Below, piece by piece: positions 1 through 7,993 of a stretch of DNA of 22,346 bases (within the stretch, counting starts at the first letter, position 1; each line of letters starts with the position of its first letter). The translations under genes and the position numbers were made by a program. The DNA is from Campylobacterales bacterium (lineage in GTDB: Bacteria > Campylobacterota > Campylobacteria > Campylobacterales > Arcobacteraceae): contig JAMOPZ010000010.1 of NCBI GenBank assembly GCA_027064245.1, positions 1 through 22,346 of the forward strand, read 5' to 3'. The notes beneath the pieces are model-generated. The model was not told where the DNA came from. It made no database searches and was given only the letters and a program-made list of their open reading frames with translations.

Positions 1-95
1 ATTTTAGATCCTTAAGTACTGTAGCTCAAGAGTTATTGGATCAAGGTATTATCTCCAAAGAGGAATTTTTAAGTAAGATAGATTATGATATATAA
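1..95 (+). CDS. C-terminal tail of an upstream gene, probably a GspE/PilB-type secretion ATPase (partial)
   Basis: An open frame enters the window from the left (codon phase begins at base 3) and ends at a TAA at 93-95. It gives about 30 residues, starting FRSLSTVAQELLDQG and ending SKIDYDI. The helical tail with a late 'G-I-x-S-x-EE' pattern resembles the extreme C-terminus of GspE/PulE/PilB ATPases ('G-hydrophobic-T-S-x-EE'). The next gene encodes the GspF partner and overlaps this one by 11 bases, as expected for an E-F pair of a type II secretion or type IV pilus operon. The visible piece contains no Walker motif, so the ATPase assignment rests on context and this short tail. Confidence 0.5.
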   Translation, partial: FRSLSTVAQELLDQGIISKEEFLSKIDYDI

Positions 96-1260
96 AATAA
101 AATATATAAAAGAACAAAAACTAAACAATATGCAATTAGAAGCATCTTCAATAGATGAACTTAAATCATTAAAAGAGTTTCCTACGGATGTAATAGATAT
201 AAAACTAAAAAATCCTAAAGTAACTTTATCTTTTAATAAAAAGATAGATCTATTGCCTATTTTAAAACAACTAAAAGTTATGTTAGATGCAAAACTTACT
301 ATTAGTGAAGCTATATCATTGGTTTTACAAAACCAACCATCAAAACAGATAACCAAGATATTAATAATTATTGAAAATAGTATTAAAAATTCAATAACCA
401 TAGAAAATTCACTTATAAAATATAAAAAAGATATTCCTACTATAATACTGTTTTTTTTAGATTTAGGTATAAAAAATGGAGATATCAATCAAACAATAGA
501 TTCTTTAATAACTATTTTGCAAGAGGATAAATTAAGTAAAGATAGTTTAAAAAATAGTTTAAAATATCCTATGATACTTTTTGGATCACTTTTTTTATCT
601 ATAGGGATGATTTTTATATATGTTATACCAAATTTTGAATATATTTTTAGTTCTATGAAAACTCACTTACCTGTTTCAACAGTAATATTACTACAATTTA
701 AAGATATTATTTTAGAGTATTATTGGATAATTTTAGCTACTATTGTAGGGAGTTTATTTATTATTAAAGCTATATATAAAAAGTATCAGTTTTTTTGGGA
801 TAAAGTTCTGGTTCTAAATATACCAATTTTAAGTAAAGTGTTAAGATCATATCAATTTTATACATTATTTTTAGCACTTTTAACACTTGTAAAATCAAAA
901 TATCAATTTCAAACGGCATTACAAAATAGTAAAGATATAGCATCAAATTTATATATAAAAAAGATATTAGATCAGATTATTCTAGATTTAAAAGGTGGAC
1001 TAAGTATATATGAAGCTTTTAATAAAACAAAATTATTTGATAATTTAACACTTAAGTTACTCTTTACAGCAGAACAAACCTCAAACTACACTACTATTTT
1101 AGATGAGATAGTAAAAATACATAAAAATTATTTTAAACAAAGTATAGAAAAATTAAATACTGCTATAGAGCCATTAAGTGTATTGATTATATCATTGATA
1201 GTTTTATGGCTTATTTTAGCTTTAATGAGCCCTATATGGAATTTAAGTAATAGTTTATAA
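85..1260 (+). CDS. Type II secretion / type IV pilus inner-membrane protein, GspF/PilC family
   Basis: The 391-residue product is the usual length for GspF/PilC, the polytopic platform protein that couples the cytoplasmic assembly ATPase to pseudopilus or pilus assembly in the inner membrane. Two repeated T2SSF-type domains are visible (about residues 52-180 and 255-380). Each starts with an amphipathic helical bundle and ends in hydrophobic segments: TM about 163-183, 212-228 and 364-382. Typical repeat pieces are LTISEAISL (71-79) and GGLSIYEAF (304-312). The short N-terminal beta region before the first domain (MIYKIKYI) is normal for the family and supports the ATG at 85, even though it overlaps the upstream gene by 11 bases; an ATG at 130 is the alternative. 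No further secretion gene follows. It could serve either DNA uptake/secretion or pili, and the sequence does not decide between them. Confidence 0.85.
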   Translation: MIYKIKYIKEQKLNNMQLEASSIDELKSLKEFPTDVIDIKLKNPKVTLSFNKKIDLLPILKQLKVMLDAKLTISEAISLVLQNQPSKQITKILIIIENSIKNSITIENSLIKYKKDIPTIILFFLDLGIKNGDINQTIDSLITILQEDKLSKDSLKNSLKYPMILFGSLFLSIGMIFIYVIPNFEYIFSSMKTHLPVSTVILLQFKDIILEYYWIILATIVGSLFIIKAIYKKYQFFWDKVLVLNIPILSKVLRSYQFYTLFLALLTLVKSKYQFQTALQNSKDIASNLYIKKILDQIILDLKGGLSIYEAFNKTKLFDNLTLKLLFTAEQTSNYTTILDEIVKIHKNYFKQSIEKLNTAIEPLSVLIISLIVLWLILALMSPIWNLSNSL

Positions 1261-1335
1261 TGAAACTAAAAGCTAATTTTTTATTGCCAAATACTTTATC
1301 TTTGGTTTTGAATTTTTTCAATTTGTTTATAATAA

Positions 1336-1363
1336 AAAAAGAGGCTATAAAAAACCTCTTTTT
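1336..1363. terminator. Bidirectional intrinsic terminator between gspF-like gene and oorC
   Basis: AAAAAGAGG (1336-1344) and CCTCTTTTT (1355-1363) form a 9-bp stem with a 10-base loop. A-rich sequence on one side and T-rich on the other let it work on both strands. It lies between the ends of two convergent genes, three bases before the oorC stop codon. Confidence 0.75.
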
Positions 1364-1365
1364 AA

Positions 1366-1917
1366 TTATTTATTAGCAGATGCTTCTCTATATCCTATCT
1401 CATAAGCTTTTTTATTGATCTCATGAACTTTTGCAGGAACTTTAGAAAGCATAACTTCCTCTAATAAGTCTTTATCAACAGCTTCCATAAAGCAGTTTGC
1501 AATACCTAATGCAATTACAGATTGAGTAATTACATTTCCAACTTCCTCTTTTGCTAAAGTAATAATAGGAATCTCTACGATATTCCATCTTTTTCTATCT
1601 TCATCGCTAGCTTTTACAAGGTTTGGCTCAATCACAATAGTACCACCATCACTTACACCATTTTTAAATGAGTTATAACTAACTTGTGCAACACTTAACA
1701 TAAAATCTATATCACCCTCTTTTGCATAAGGATAATATATCTCATCATCATCAAGTGTGATATCAACTACTGTTGGACCACCCCTTACTTGTGAAGTATA
1801 TGTTGCAGTTTTTAGTCCATAACCACCAGCTTTAATTTTTGCAGCTGCAAAAATCTCACCAGCTAGAAGAACACCTTGTCCACCAACACCTGTAAATCTC
1901 ATTAAAGTTCTAGCCAT
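1366..1917 (-). CDS. oorC: 2-oxoglutarate:acceptor oxidoreductase, gamma subunit
   Basis: The 183-residue product has the Rossmann-like gamma domain of 2-oxoacid:ferredoxin oxidoreductases. It opens with RFTGVGGQGVLLAGE (residues 7-21), the glycine-rich signature of the family, and carries the S-x-V-R-G-G-P motif (residues 42-48). It is the last of four genes in the order D-A-B-C, the same as oorDABC in Helicobacter pylori and Campylobacter. The enzyme converts 2-oxoglutarate plus CoA to succinyl-CoA and CO2, reducing ferredoxin or flavodoxin, and can run in reverse in the reductive TCA cycle. The stop codon of oorB is part of the TAAGGAG ribosome binding site of this gene (gap 11 bases), so translation is probably coupled. 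Confidence 0.93.
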   Translation of the reverse strand: MARTLMRFTGVGGQGVLLAGEIFAAAKIKAGGYGLKTATYTSQVRGGPTVVDITLDDDEIYYPYAKEGDIDFMLSVAQVSYNSFKNGVSDGGTIVIEPNLVKASDEDRKRWNIVEIPIITLAKEEVGNVITQSVIALGIANCFMEAVDKDLLEEVMLSKVPAKVHEINKKAYEIGYREASANK

Positions 1918-1928
1918 TGTGTTACTCC

Positions 1929-2786
1929 TTATATCTTTTTAGCAAAATCATCTTGTGTGATTTTACCTCTTTTTTTCTGATGAGCATCTTTTACATCTTG
2001 ATACATATCACAATATTCTCTAGCTTGTGTATCGTGGTGTAATACACCTGTAGGAAGTAGATTTAATCTCTCCTCTTCACTCATTTTATCATACTTAGAT
2101 TTAGCAACTGTAATAGAGTCTATCCAATTAAGATTTTCCATAGCTGATGCCATTTTATTTTTTCTACCTAAGTTAATATGACAATTTGATAAAATTTCAA
2201 GGAAACTAAAACCTTTATGTTCAAAACCTTTTACTAAAAGTCTTTCTATTTTCTTAGGATCATTTACTGTTTCTCTACCAACAAAAGAAGCTCCAGCTGC
2301 AATTGCTAAATTTGATGCATTAAAAGTAGGATCAATATTTCCTTGTTTCATAGTAACTGACCAAAATCCTTGAGGAGTAGTTGGACTTGTTTGAGAGTTT
2401 GTAAGACCATAAATAAAGTTATTTATAAGGATCATATTAATATCAATATTTCTTCTACAACCATGAATTGTATGGTTTCCACCAATTGCTAATCCATCTC
2501 CATCTCCAGCAACACAAATAACATGTTTATCTGGATTTGCTAGTTTGATCCCTGTAGCATAAGCTATAGTTCTACCGTGAGTTGTATGTACTGTATTACA
2601 ATTGATATATGAAGAGAATCTTCCACTACAACCAATACCAGAAACTATACAAACATCATCCATAGACCAACCCATTTTTTCAATTGCTCTAATTGTAGCT
2701 TTTAGGATAACTCCATCACCACATCCCCAACACCATAGTGTTGGCATTTTATTTGTTCTTAAATATTCATTATAATTATAAGCCAT
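1929..2786 (-). CDS. oorB: 2-oxoglutarate:acceptor oxidoreductase, beta (thiamine-diphosphate) subunit
   Basis: The 285-residue product is the TPP-binding catalytic subunit of OOR. It shows the N-terminal CWGCGDG element (residues 19-25, with C19 and C22 as likely cluster ligands) and the thiamine-diphosphate/Mg motif GDGDGLAIGGNH (94-105) followed by the NNFIYGLTNSQ segment (122-132). Lack of a built-in ferredoxin domain is normal, since OorD supplies it. The ATG lies one base after the oorA stop (TAA-G-ATG), with a strong AAGGAGG ribosome binding site inside the end of oorA. The four-subunit complex is cytoplasmic. Confidence 0.95.
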   Translation of the reverse strand: MAYNYNEYLRTNKMPTLWCWGCGDGVILKATIRAIEKMGWSMDDVCIVSGIGCSGRFSSYINCNTVHTTHGRTIAYATGIKLANPDKHVICVAGDGDGLAIGGNHTIHGCRRNIDINMILINNFIYGLTNSQTSPTTPQGFWSVTMKQGNIDPTFNASNLAIAAGASFVGRETVNDPKKIERLLVKGFEHKGFSFLEILSNCHINLGRKNKMASAMENLNWIDSITVAKSKYDKMSEEERLNLLPTGVLHHDTQAREYCDMYQDVKDAHQKKRGKITQDDFAKKI

Positions 2787-2787
2787 C

Positions 2788-3933
2788 TTAGAATACCTCC
2801 TTAACTTTTGCTACAATCTCAGCAGGAGATATAGCACGACCGTTTACTTTATAAAGACCTTCAAGATCTCTTCTTCCAGAAACTCTCTCTATCTCTTCAG
2901 TATATTGTCTAATATTTAACTCTACACATAAAACATTTTTAATTTTATCTGTATATGATTTGATTTTATCTGCAGGAGATGGCCATAGTGTAATTGGTCT
3001 AAATAATCCAGCTTTTATACCAGATTTTCTAAGATCTCTAATAGCCTCTTTTGCTGCAAGTGATACTGAACCATAAGCTATGATTAATATATCATCTGCA
3101 CCTAAATCATCACACATAAACTCTTCATTTAACTCTATCTCATCTTTATGAGCTTCTACTTTATTGTCAAGTCTTTCTATTAAAGCTTTACAAGTATTGA
3201 TCTCCTCTGTTGGAAAACCATCTTTATCATGATGAAGACCTGTAAAGTGGTATCTATACCCTTCAAACATAGGATTTAGAACTGCTGGTTGATCTTGTTC
3301 ACATTCATACGGATGATACTCACTTGGATCACCTTCAAATTTTGCTCTTGGTTTAATACCAGCTTTTACCTCTTCTAATGTAGGGATCATAGCTTTTCCA
3401 TGCATATGACCTAAAGTTTCATCAGTAAGTACAATAACAGGTTGCATAAATCTATCTGCTAAATTAAATGCTCTTACAACTTCTGTATAACACTCAGCTA
3501 AATTACCAGCACATAGTGTAATAGATTTATAATCCCCATGTGATGGGTTTTTTGCTTGAAGTACATCACCTTGAGATACACGAGTTGGAAGTCCAGTTGA
3601 TGGTCCACCTCTCATTACATTTACAAGTACAAGTGGTGTTTCTGCCATTTGTGCTAATCCTAAGTTTTCAGCTTTTAGTGAAACTCCTGGTCCTGAAGTA
3701 GCTGTCATAGCTCTTTTTCCTGACATTGATGCACCAATAACACAACAAATACCTGCTATCTCATCTTCCATCTGAATTGAAGCTCCACCATTTTTTGGTA
3801 AAAGATCAGATAACACATGCATAATCTCACTTGATGGAGTCAAAGGATATCCACCAAAAAATTCACAACCAGCATCAACTGCAGCAATAGCTGATAGTTC
3901 ATTACCAGTAGATATAATTTCTCTTGTTGCCAT
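2788..3933 (-). CDS. oorA: 2-oxoglutarate:acceptor oxidoreductase, alpha subunit
   Basis: The 381-residue alpha subunit carries the pyrimidine-binding and transketolase-C-like domains of the heterotetrameric 2-oxoacid oxidoreductases. Visible family motifs are GCEFFGGYPLTPSSEI near the N-terminus (residues 22-37), the QMEDEIAG segment containing the glutamate that activates thiamine diphosphate, and the TSGPGVSLKAENLGLA region. Assignment to 2-oxoglutarate rather than pyruvate or branched-chain substrates rests on the D-A-B-C gene order and on the separate por operon in the same window. It starts 11 bases after oorD with a TAAGGAG site that includes the oorD stop codon. Confidence 0.93.
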   Translation of the reverse strand: MATREIISTGNELSAIAAVDAGCEFFGGYPLTPSSEIMHVLSDLLPKNGGASIQMEDEIAGICCVIGASMSGKRAMTATSGPGVSLKAENLGLAQMAETPLVLVNVMRGGPSTGLPTRVSQGDVLQAKNPSHGDYKSITLCAGNLAECYTEVVRAFNLADRFMQPVIVLTDETLGHMHGKAMIPTLEEVKAGIKPRAKFEGDPSEYHPYECEQDQPAVLNPMFEGYRYHFTGLHHDKDGFPTEEINTCKALIERLDNKVEAHKDEIELNEEFMCDDLGADDILIIAYGSVSLAAKEAIRDLRKSGIKAGLFRPITLWPSPADKIKSYTDKIKNVLCVELNIRQYTEEIERVSGRRDLEGLYKVNGRAISPAEIVAKVKEVF

Positions 3934-3944
3934 TCATATTCTCC

Positions 3945-4265
3945 TTAATAACCCGCAGGTAATCTATAATTATTATTTCTAATAGCTTCAGCTCTTGCTT
4001 TGGCTTCATCTTTTAATTTTGCAAATTTATGTTCTTTTTTATCTGCTACAAAAATAGCAAAATCAGGACATATTAATTCACATTCATTACAACCTATACA
4101 ATCATCTCCAAATGCCACTTGTATCATAGAACCCAAAACTGAATTTGGTGCTGGTCTCATCACAAGTACACCTGCAGGACATACATCCACACATTTATCA
4201 CAGGCTTTACAGTTTTCTTCGCTAACCCAAACTGAAGTGTTAGCTGGTGCTTCCATTAATGCCAT
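3945..4265 (-). CDS. oorD: 2-oxoglutarate:acceptor oxidoreductase, delta subunit (2[4Fe-4S] ferredoxin)
   Basis: The 106-residue protein has two CxxCxxCxxxC clusters (C19, C22, C25, C29 and C56, C59, C62, C66), each followed by proline, as in bacterial 2[4Fe-4S] ferredoxins. It passes electrons from the TPP site in OorB to an external carrier. It is the first gene of the operon, with AAGGGGA as ribosome binding site and ATG at 4265. The 170 bases upstream (4266-4435) are AT-rich and should hold the operon promoter, but no convincing -35/-10 pair could be picked there. The tail after residue 75 is charged and helical, ending with a basic stretch. Confidence 0.93.
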   Translation of the reverse strand: MALMEAPANTSVWVSEENCKACDKCVDVCPAGVLVMRPAPNSVLGSMIQVAFGDDCIGCNECELICPDFAIFVADKKEHKFAKLKDEAKARAEAIRNNNYRLPAGY

Positions 4266-4435
4266 ATCTTCCCCTTATAATTTTTATTATTAAAATAAAT
4301 TATTGAATATACGAATAATTCCATATATTACATAAGAAAATCATATCGTATAATAAATGATACTAGTTTTAATATATATAAATAAAAATGATTTCTTTTT
4401 ATTATGTTACAATTTGAAGCAGTAAAATAAATATA

Positions 4436-5023
4436 TCAATAAAAGAGTATTTCAACTCTTCTATTTTCATATCTACCCTCTTTTGTTTGATTAGAAGCTA
4501 TAGGATTAGACTCACCATACCATTTTATAGTGATTCTATCCGATTTTATACCACAATTAAGTAGTGTAGTTTTGATACTTTGTACCCTTTGTTTTGATAA
4601 TTTTTGATTAAAAGTCTCACTAGCTGTTGAATCAGTGTAACCTTTTAGGACAATTTTATACCCAAAACACTCATGTGCTATTGATACTATATCTTTTAAA
4701 ACTTGTTTTGATTTTGTATCTATTATATAAGAATCACTATTAAAATGTACAACTCTTTTTACTTTTGATACACATCCATTTTGATCTACACATACACCAT
4801 CTATTGTATTTGGACATTTATCATCTTGATCTACAACACCATCATGATCTTGATCCAAAATCACTTTTTGTTTCTTTTTATCAACCTTAGGAATATCTTT
4901 TTTAACAACAACGGTATGTTTTTTTGTAATATTTGTATAGCTATAATCTGTTTTATCCAGATAAACACCATACAAATTACCAATAAAATACACTAATATT
5001 AATATAATATAAAATAATTTCAT
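4436..5023 (-). CDS. OmpA-family peptidoglycan-binding envelope protein with calcium-binding-type repeat
   Basis: The 195-residue product begins with an uncleaved or cleavable signal segment (hydrophobic about 3-19), then a lysine-rich linker. Next comes an Asp-rich thrombospondin-type-3-like element (DQDHDGVVDQDDKCP, 57-71) with nearby cysteines C70, C78 and C84. A C-terminal OmpA domain (about 90-195) follows. The OmpA domain keeps the GYTDSTAS motif (D131), N139, R145 and the final NRRVEI, the residues that in this family grip the diaminopimelate of peptidoglycan. The protein is short and lacks the eight-stranded beta-barrel, so it is probably a periplasmic or membrane-anchored cell-wall linker. 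A TTAGGAG ribosome binding site precedes the ATG, and a TAGAAT hexamer at 5049-5054 on the minus strand is a possible -10. No lipobox is seen. Confidence 0.85.
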   Translation of the reverse strand: MKLFYIILILVYFIGNLYGVYLDKTDYSYTNITKKHTVVVKKDIPKVDKKKQKVILDQDHDGVVDQDDKCPNTIDGVCVDQNGCVSKVKRVVHFNSDSYIIDTKSKQVLKDIVSIAHECFGYKIVLKGYTDSTASETFNQKLSKQRVQSIKTTLLNCGIKSDRITIKWYGESNPIASNQTKEGRYENRRVEILFY

Positions 5024-5086
5024 TTTAAACTCCTAATATATATTGTGTATTCTACAATTAGATCACTTAAAAATAACTAGATTTTT

Positions 5087-6002
5087 TTATAAATTATATT
5101 TAGGTTCTAAAAATGGAATAATCTGTTTTTTTCTACTTAAACAACCTTTTAGCCAAAACTGATCATTTTCTACTTTTACATCCCAAGCTTTTTCTACTAT
5201 ATCAAGTGAATCTGTCGCAACTAATATTTGACTACCCATAGCTATAATATCTGTTAAAAGTAAAAGAACTGTATCATACCCTTCTTCATCTTTTAAAGCT
5301 TTTATATCAGCTATTAAATCTTCTTTTTTATCATCAAAAATAGATAAATCTACCACTTCTAGTTGTCCAATACCAACTTTATGACCATACATATCAAAGT
5401 TTTTAAAGTCTCTTTTTACAAGTTCTCTAGGAGATACTCCATCAACTTGTGATTTTACTTTAAACATCTCCATCCCTATAGTTTTATAATCCTCAATATA
5501 AGCAATAGAGGCTAACTCTTTACATATTTTTGTATCTTGTTTTGTACAAGTAGGTGATTTAAATATCACTGTATCACTTAAAATAGCACACATCATAGCC
5601 CCAGCTAAATTTTGTGGAATTTTAACTTCATAGTAATCAAACATCTCTTTTATTGCTACATCCAACTGCTTTTATCCATACATCAAGTGGATTTGAAGTT
5701 ATAATTCCACCCATCTTATGATGGTCTACAATACCTACAATATTTGCTTCTTTTAGATCATCTGGTGCTTCGGTGTAATTGTTAAAATCTACTAAAAATA
5801 TATCTTCACCTGCAAAACTAGTTTTTAACTCTGGTGCTTTAAGATCAAATTTTTCTAAAATATAAGCAGACTCTGGATTTATATCTCCTTGTCTTACTGC
5901 AATACACTCTTTTCCTAATTGATTTTGTAAATATGCAAGTGAAATTGCACCTATTATACTATCACTATCTGGTATTTTATGTCCACAACTATATAATGCC
6001 AT
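5087..6002 (-). pseudogene. ppaC: Manganese-dependent inorganic pyrophosphatase (DHH family), split by a frameshift
   Basis: Two adjoining frames together encode one family-II pyrophosphatase of about 306 residues, the normal length. The first part (6002 to about 5652) holds H8, D12 and D14 (GHKIPDSDS), D72 (VDFNN) and D93-H94-H95 (DHHK), the metal ligands of the DHH domain. The second frame (about 5665 to 5087) holds LSDTVIFKSPTCT and the DHHA2 motif SRKKQ that binds phosphate. The first frame runs off the family alignment after VGCSN, adds four residues and stops; the second resumes at IKEMFDYY. A +1 shift (or restoring two bases modulo three) would join them. All catalytic residues survive, so the break is recent, a sequence error, or bypassed. 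The gene has a good ribosome binding site (AAGGATAAG) before the ATG at 6002. The enzyme would hydrolyse cytosolic pyrophosphate. Confidence 0.85.
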
Positions 6003-6035
6003 TTTATCTTATCCTTAACTAAAATTATTTTTTTT

Positions 6036-6041
6036 ATTGTA
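6036..6041 (-). promoter_or_regulatory. Possible -10 box for ppaC
   Basis: TACAAT on the minus strand, 34 bases upstream of the ppaC start codon, in an A/T-rich run. No recognisable -35 is present, which is common for Campylobacterota sigma-70 promoters. Weak evidence. Confidence 0.35.
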
Positions 6042-6058
6042 TCTTTTTTTTTATTAAA

Positions 6059-6087
6059 TTGCCCTATAAGGGTAAAGTTGTTATTAT
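6059..6087 (+). promoter_or_regulatory. Possible sigma-70 promoter for cmoB
   Basis: TTGCCC (6059-6064) and TATTAT (6082-6087) are separated by 17 bases, on the side of the divergent intergenic region that reads toward cmoB. The -35 matches consensus at only three positions and overlaps a short CCCT-ATA-AGGG hairpin (6062-6072), so this is tentative. Confidence 0.35.
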
Positions 6088-6119
6088 AAAGTTTTAAAAA
6101 ATAAAATGGAAAAGATTAG

Positions 6120-7040
6120 ATGAATATACAAAATATAAGAGATGAAAGAACTAAATGGTTTTTATGGAAAAATATAGCACCAATAAAAAAGAATTTAGAT
6201 AAGCTGTTATTACAAAATATTGTACAACATAATTATACCACAAACCTAAATGATATAGTAGAGATTTTATCTAACGATAATATTAATACAAAAGATCAAG
6301 AGCTTATCTATACTATAGCAAAACAACTTATTCCGTGGAGAAAAGGTCCTTTTAAAATATTTGATCTATTAATAGATAGTGAATGGCAAAGCAATAAAAA
6401 ATATAATCTTCTTGAACCATTTTTTAATATAAAAAATAAAATAGTAGCTGATGTAGGGTGTAATAATGGCTATTATATGTTTCGTATGTTAAAACATAAT
6501 CCAAAAAAATTAGTAGGATTTGATCCATCGCCTTTTTTTAATATGCAATTTGATCTTATAAATAGTTTTGTAAAAAGTGATATTAAATATGAGCTTTTAG
6601 GGGTAGAACATCTTGAATTTTATGATCATAAATTTGATTTTATTTTTATGTTAGGTGTTTTATACCATAGAAGTGATCCTATATCTAGCTTAAAGTCACT
6701 TTTTAGAGCATTAAATAATAATGGCGAGATAATAGTAGATAGTTTTTTCATAGATGGAGAGGATGAAGTGTGTTTATTTCCAACTAAAAGATATGCTATG
6801 ATACCAAATGTATATTTTATTCCAACTATTAGTTGTTTTAAAAATTGGCTTATTCGTGCAGGTTTTACTAATATAGAGTTAATAGCAACAACAAAAACAG
6901 ATGAACAAGAACAAAGAGCTACACCATGGACATTTGAACAAAGTTTAAGTAACTATATAGATCCAAATAATCCAAACTTAACAATAGAAGGGTACCCTGC
7001 ACCAAAAAGAGCATATTTTAAAGCCAAAAAAATTACTTAA
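6120..7040 (+). CDS. cmoB: tRNA U34 carboxymethyltransferase CmoB
   Basis: The 306-residue product aligns by eye along its length with Escherichia coli CmoB. Shared blocks include PWRKGPF (102-108), an IDSEW-type segment, a SAM-binding motif I (DVGCNNGYY), MLGVLYHR, NVYFIPT, and the C-terminal EGYPAPKRA. CmoB transfers the carboxymethyl group of carboxy-S-adenosylmethionine to 5-hydroxyuridine at the wobble position of tRNA, making cmo5U. The motif I 'GCNNGYY' differs from the enterobacterial 'GCGSGYH'. The CmoA partner that makes the cofactor is not in this window. The product is slightly shorter at the N-terminus than E. coli CmoB. The stop codon overlaps the end of the convergent membrane-protein gene by four bases. 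Confidence 0.93.
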   Translation: MNIQNIRDERTKWFLWKNIAPIKKNLDKLLLQNIVQHNYTTNLNDIVEILSNDNINTKDQELIYTIAKQLIPWRKGPFKIFDLLIDSEWQSNKKYNLLEPFFNIKNKIVADVGCNNGYYMFRMLKHNPKKLVGFDPSPFFNMQFDLINSFVKSDIKYELLGVEHLEFYDHKFDFIFMLGVLYHRSDPISSLKSLFRALNNNGEIIVDSFFIDGEDEVCLFPTKRYAMIPNVYFIPTISCFKNWLIRAGFTNIELIATTKTDEQEQRATPWTFEQSLSNYIDPNNPNLTIEGYPAPKRAYFKAKKIT

Positions 7041-7993
7041 TGAAAAAAAATATAAAAACTAGTAATAAGTATAAAAATAACCAAAAAAATATTCGATAAA
7101 AAATAATATTTTTTTATAGTTTTATCTATAGTAATATTTAAAATAAAATTTAATATTGCATAAAATACTGCTAAAAACAAACTACCAAATATAAAATATC
7201 CTATAAAATAATAATCTTTTTGAAGCATACAAAAAGGGCAATGGTGAGTAGGAAGATCATAGATATATGGTCCAAAAAAATATATTACTGCATAATAAGC
7301 AATATAAAAGAAAAATAAACTACAAAAAAAAGAGATTTTATATTTTTGTTTTATATTTGCCCAAAAAATTAAAATTGCACTAAAATAAAATAAGATTAAA
7401 AGTATCTTAAGATTTATACCAAAGGGTAAGGCATTTGTAGCATTTGTACTATATATCGCACTACAGCAAGTTACGATAGAAGCAGTACTTAGATGTGTAA
7501 AGAAAAGCACTTCATACATAAATTCTACAATATAAAAGAAAAATAATACTAAATATATCTTTGATTTATTTATCATAAAATAGGTATGTTTTTGTTTTAT
7601 ATCAAGATTGTTTACAACTATCCAAATACCACCTAAAAAAAGTATAATTGTTTTAAAAATAAGTAGTTTTTCTCCATATATATTAGCACTTATTACTCCA
7701 GCTCCACACATAGCCCCAGGGATAATAGAAGATAGTGTATCTAAGGTATATATAAAATATGGATATAAAAGAAGCTTTATAATAGTTGTAAAATATATAA
7801 TTAACATAGCAAAATATGATCTATTTTCTAGTTTATATGAAAAAGATGTATGAAGATTAAAATTCCATTTAAAAATAATCTGTATTACTATATATAAAAC
7901 ACTAAATTGTAAAAAAAGTAGTATAAAATCACTCAATAATAGTATAAAAGTATTTGGTGATAAAAGTATATTAATATATGAGTTTACCATCAT
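7037..7993 (-). CDS. Eight-helix membrane protein with periplasm-facing Cys/His motifs, unknown function
   Basis: I do not recognise a named family. The 318-residue protein has about eight membrane segments (roughly 16-42, 61-82, 110-130, 145-167, 194-212, 219-241, 260-285, 297-316). Loops 1, 3, 5 and 7 are lysine-rich, so by the positive-inside rule they are cytoplasmic. Loops 2, 4 and 6 are then periplasmic and carry the motifs GAMCGAGV (C96), VTCCSAIYS (C176-C177) and THHCPFCML (H250, H251, C252, C255). Only C224 lies inside a helix. Such motifs suggest metal or heme handling, or a disulfide relay; this is inference. The start codon overlaps the upstream ABC ATPase gene by 23 bases, so the two are translationally coupled and probably work together. 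It is the last gene of the operon. Confidence 0.75.
   Translation of the reverse strand: MMVNSYINILLSPNTFILLLSDFILLFLQFSVLYIVIQIIFKWNFNLHTSFSYKLENRSYFAMLIIYFTTIIKLLLYPYFIYTLDTLSSIIPGAMCGAGVISANIYGEKLLIFKTIILFLGGIWIVVNNLDIKQKHTYFMINKSKIYLVLFFFYIVEFMYEVLFFTHLSTASIVTCCSAIYSTNATNALPFGINLKILLILFYFSAILIFWANIKQKYKISFFCSLFFFYIAYYAVIYFFGPYIYDLPTHHCPFCMLQKDYYFIGYFIFGSLFLAVFYAILNFILNITIDKTIKKYYFLSNIFLVIFILITSFYIFFH

Noticed and set aside
1260..1376. A 38-codon ORF (+) starting in the overlap TAATG with the GspF-like stop codon.
   Set aside because: It reads through the intrinsic terminator and into the end of oorC, has no ribosome binding site or pseudopilin-like start, and is low-complexity AT-rich sequence.
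4266..4435. Promoter or leader RNA structure ahead of oorDABC.
   Set aside because: The stretch is AT-rich with several TATNAT-like hexamers but no credible -35 pairing or stable hairpin that can be chosen by eye.
5640..5670. Programmed +1 frameshifting in ppaC.
   Set aside because: No slippery codon, internal Shine-Dalgarno stimulator or strong downstream structure is evident, and family-II pyrophosphatases are not known to use frameshifting; deletion or sequencing error is simpler.
6062..6072. CCCT-ATA-AGGG hairpin in the ppaC/cmoB intergenic region as an operator or terminator.
   Set aside because: The 4-bp stem is too short to support a function without other evidence.
7608..7853. Plus-strand ORFs inside the minus-strand membrane protein, oor, hemL and por genes.
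   Set aside because: They are antisense shadows with unnatural composition, no ribosome binding sites and no family features.
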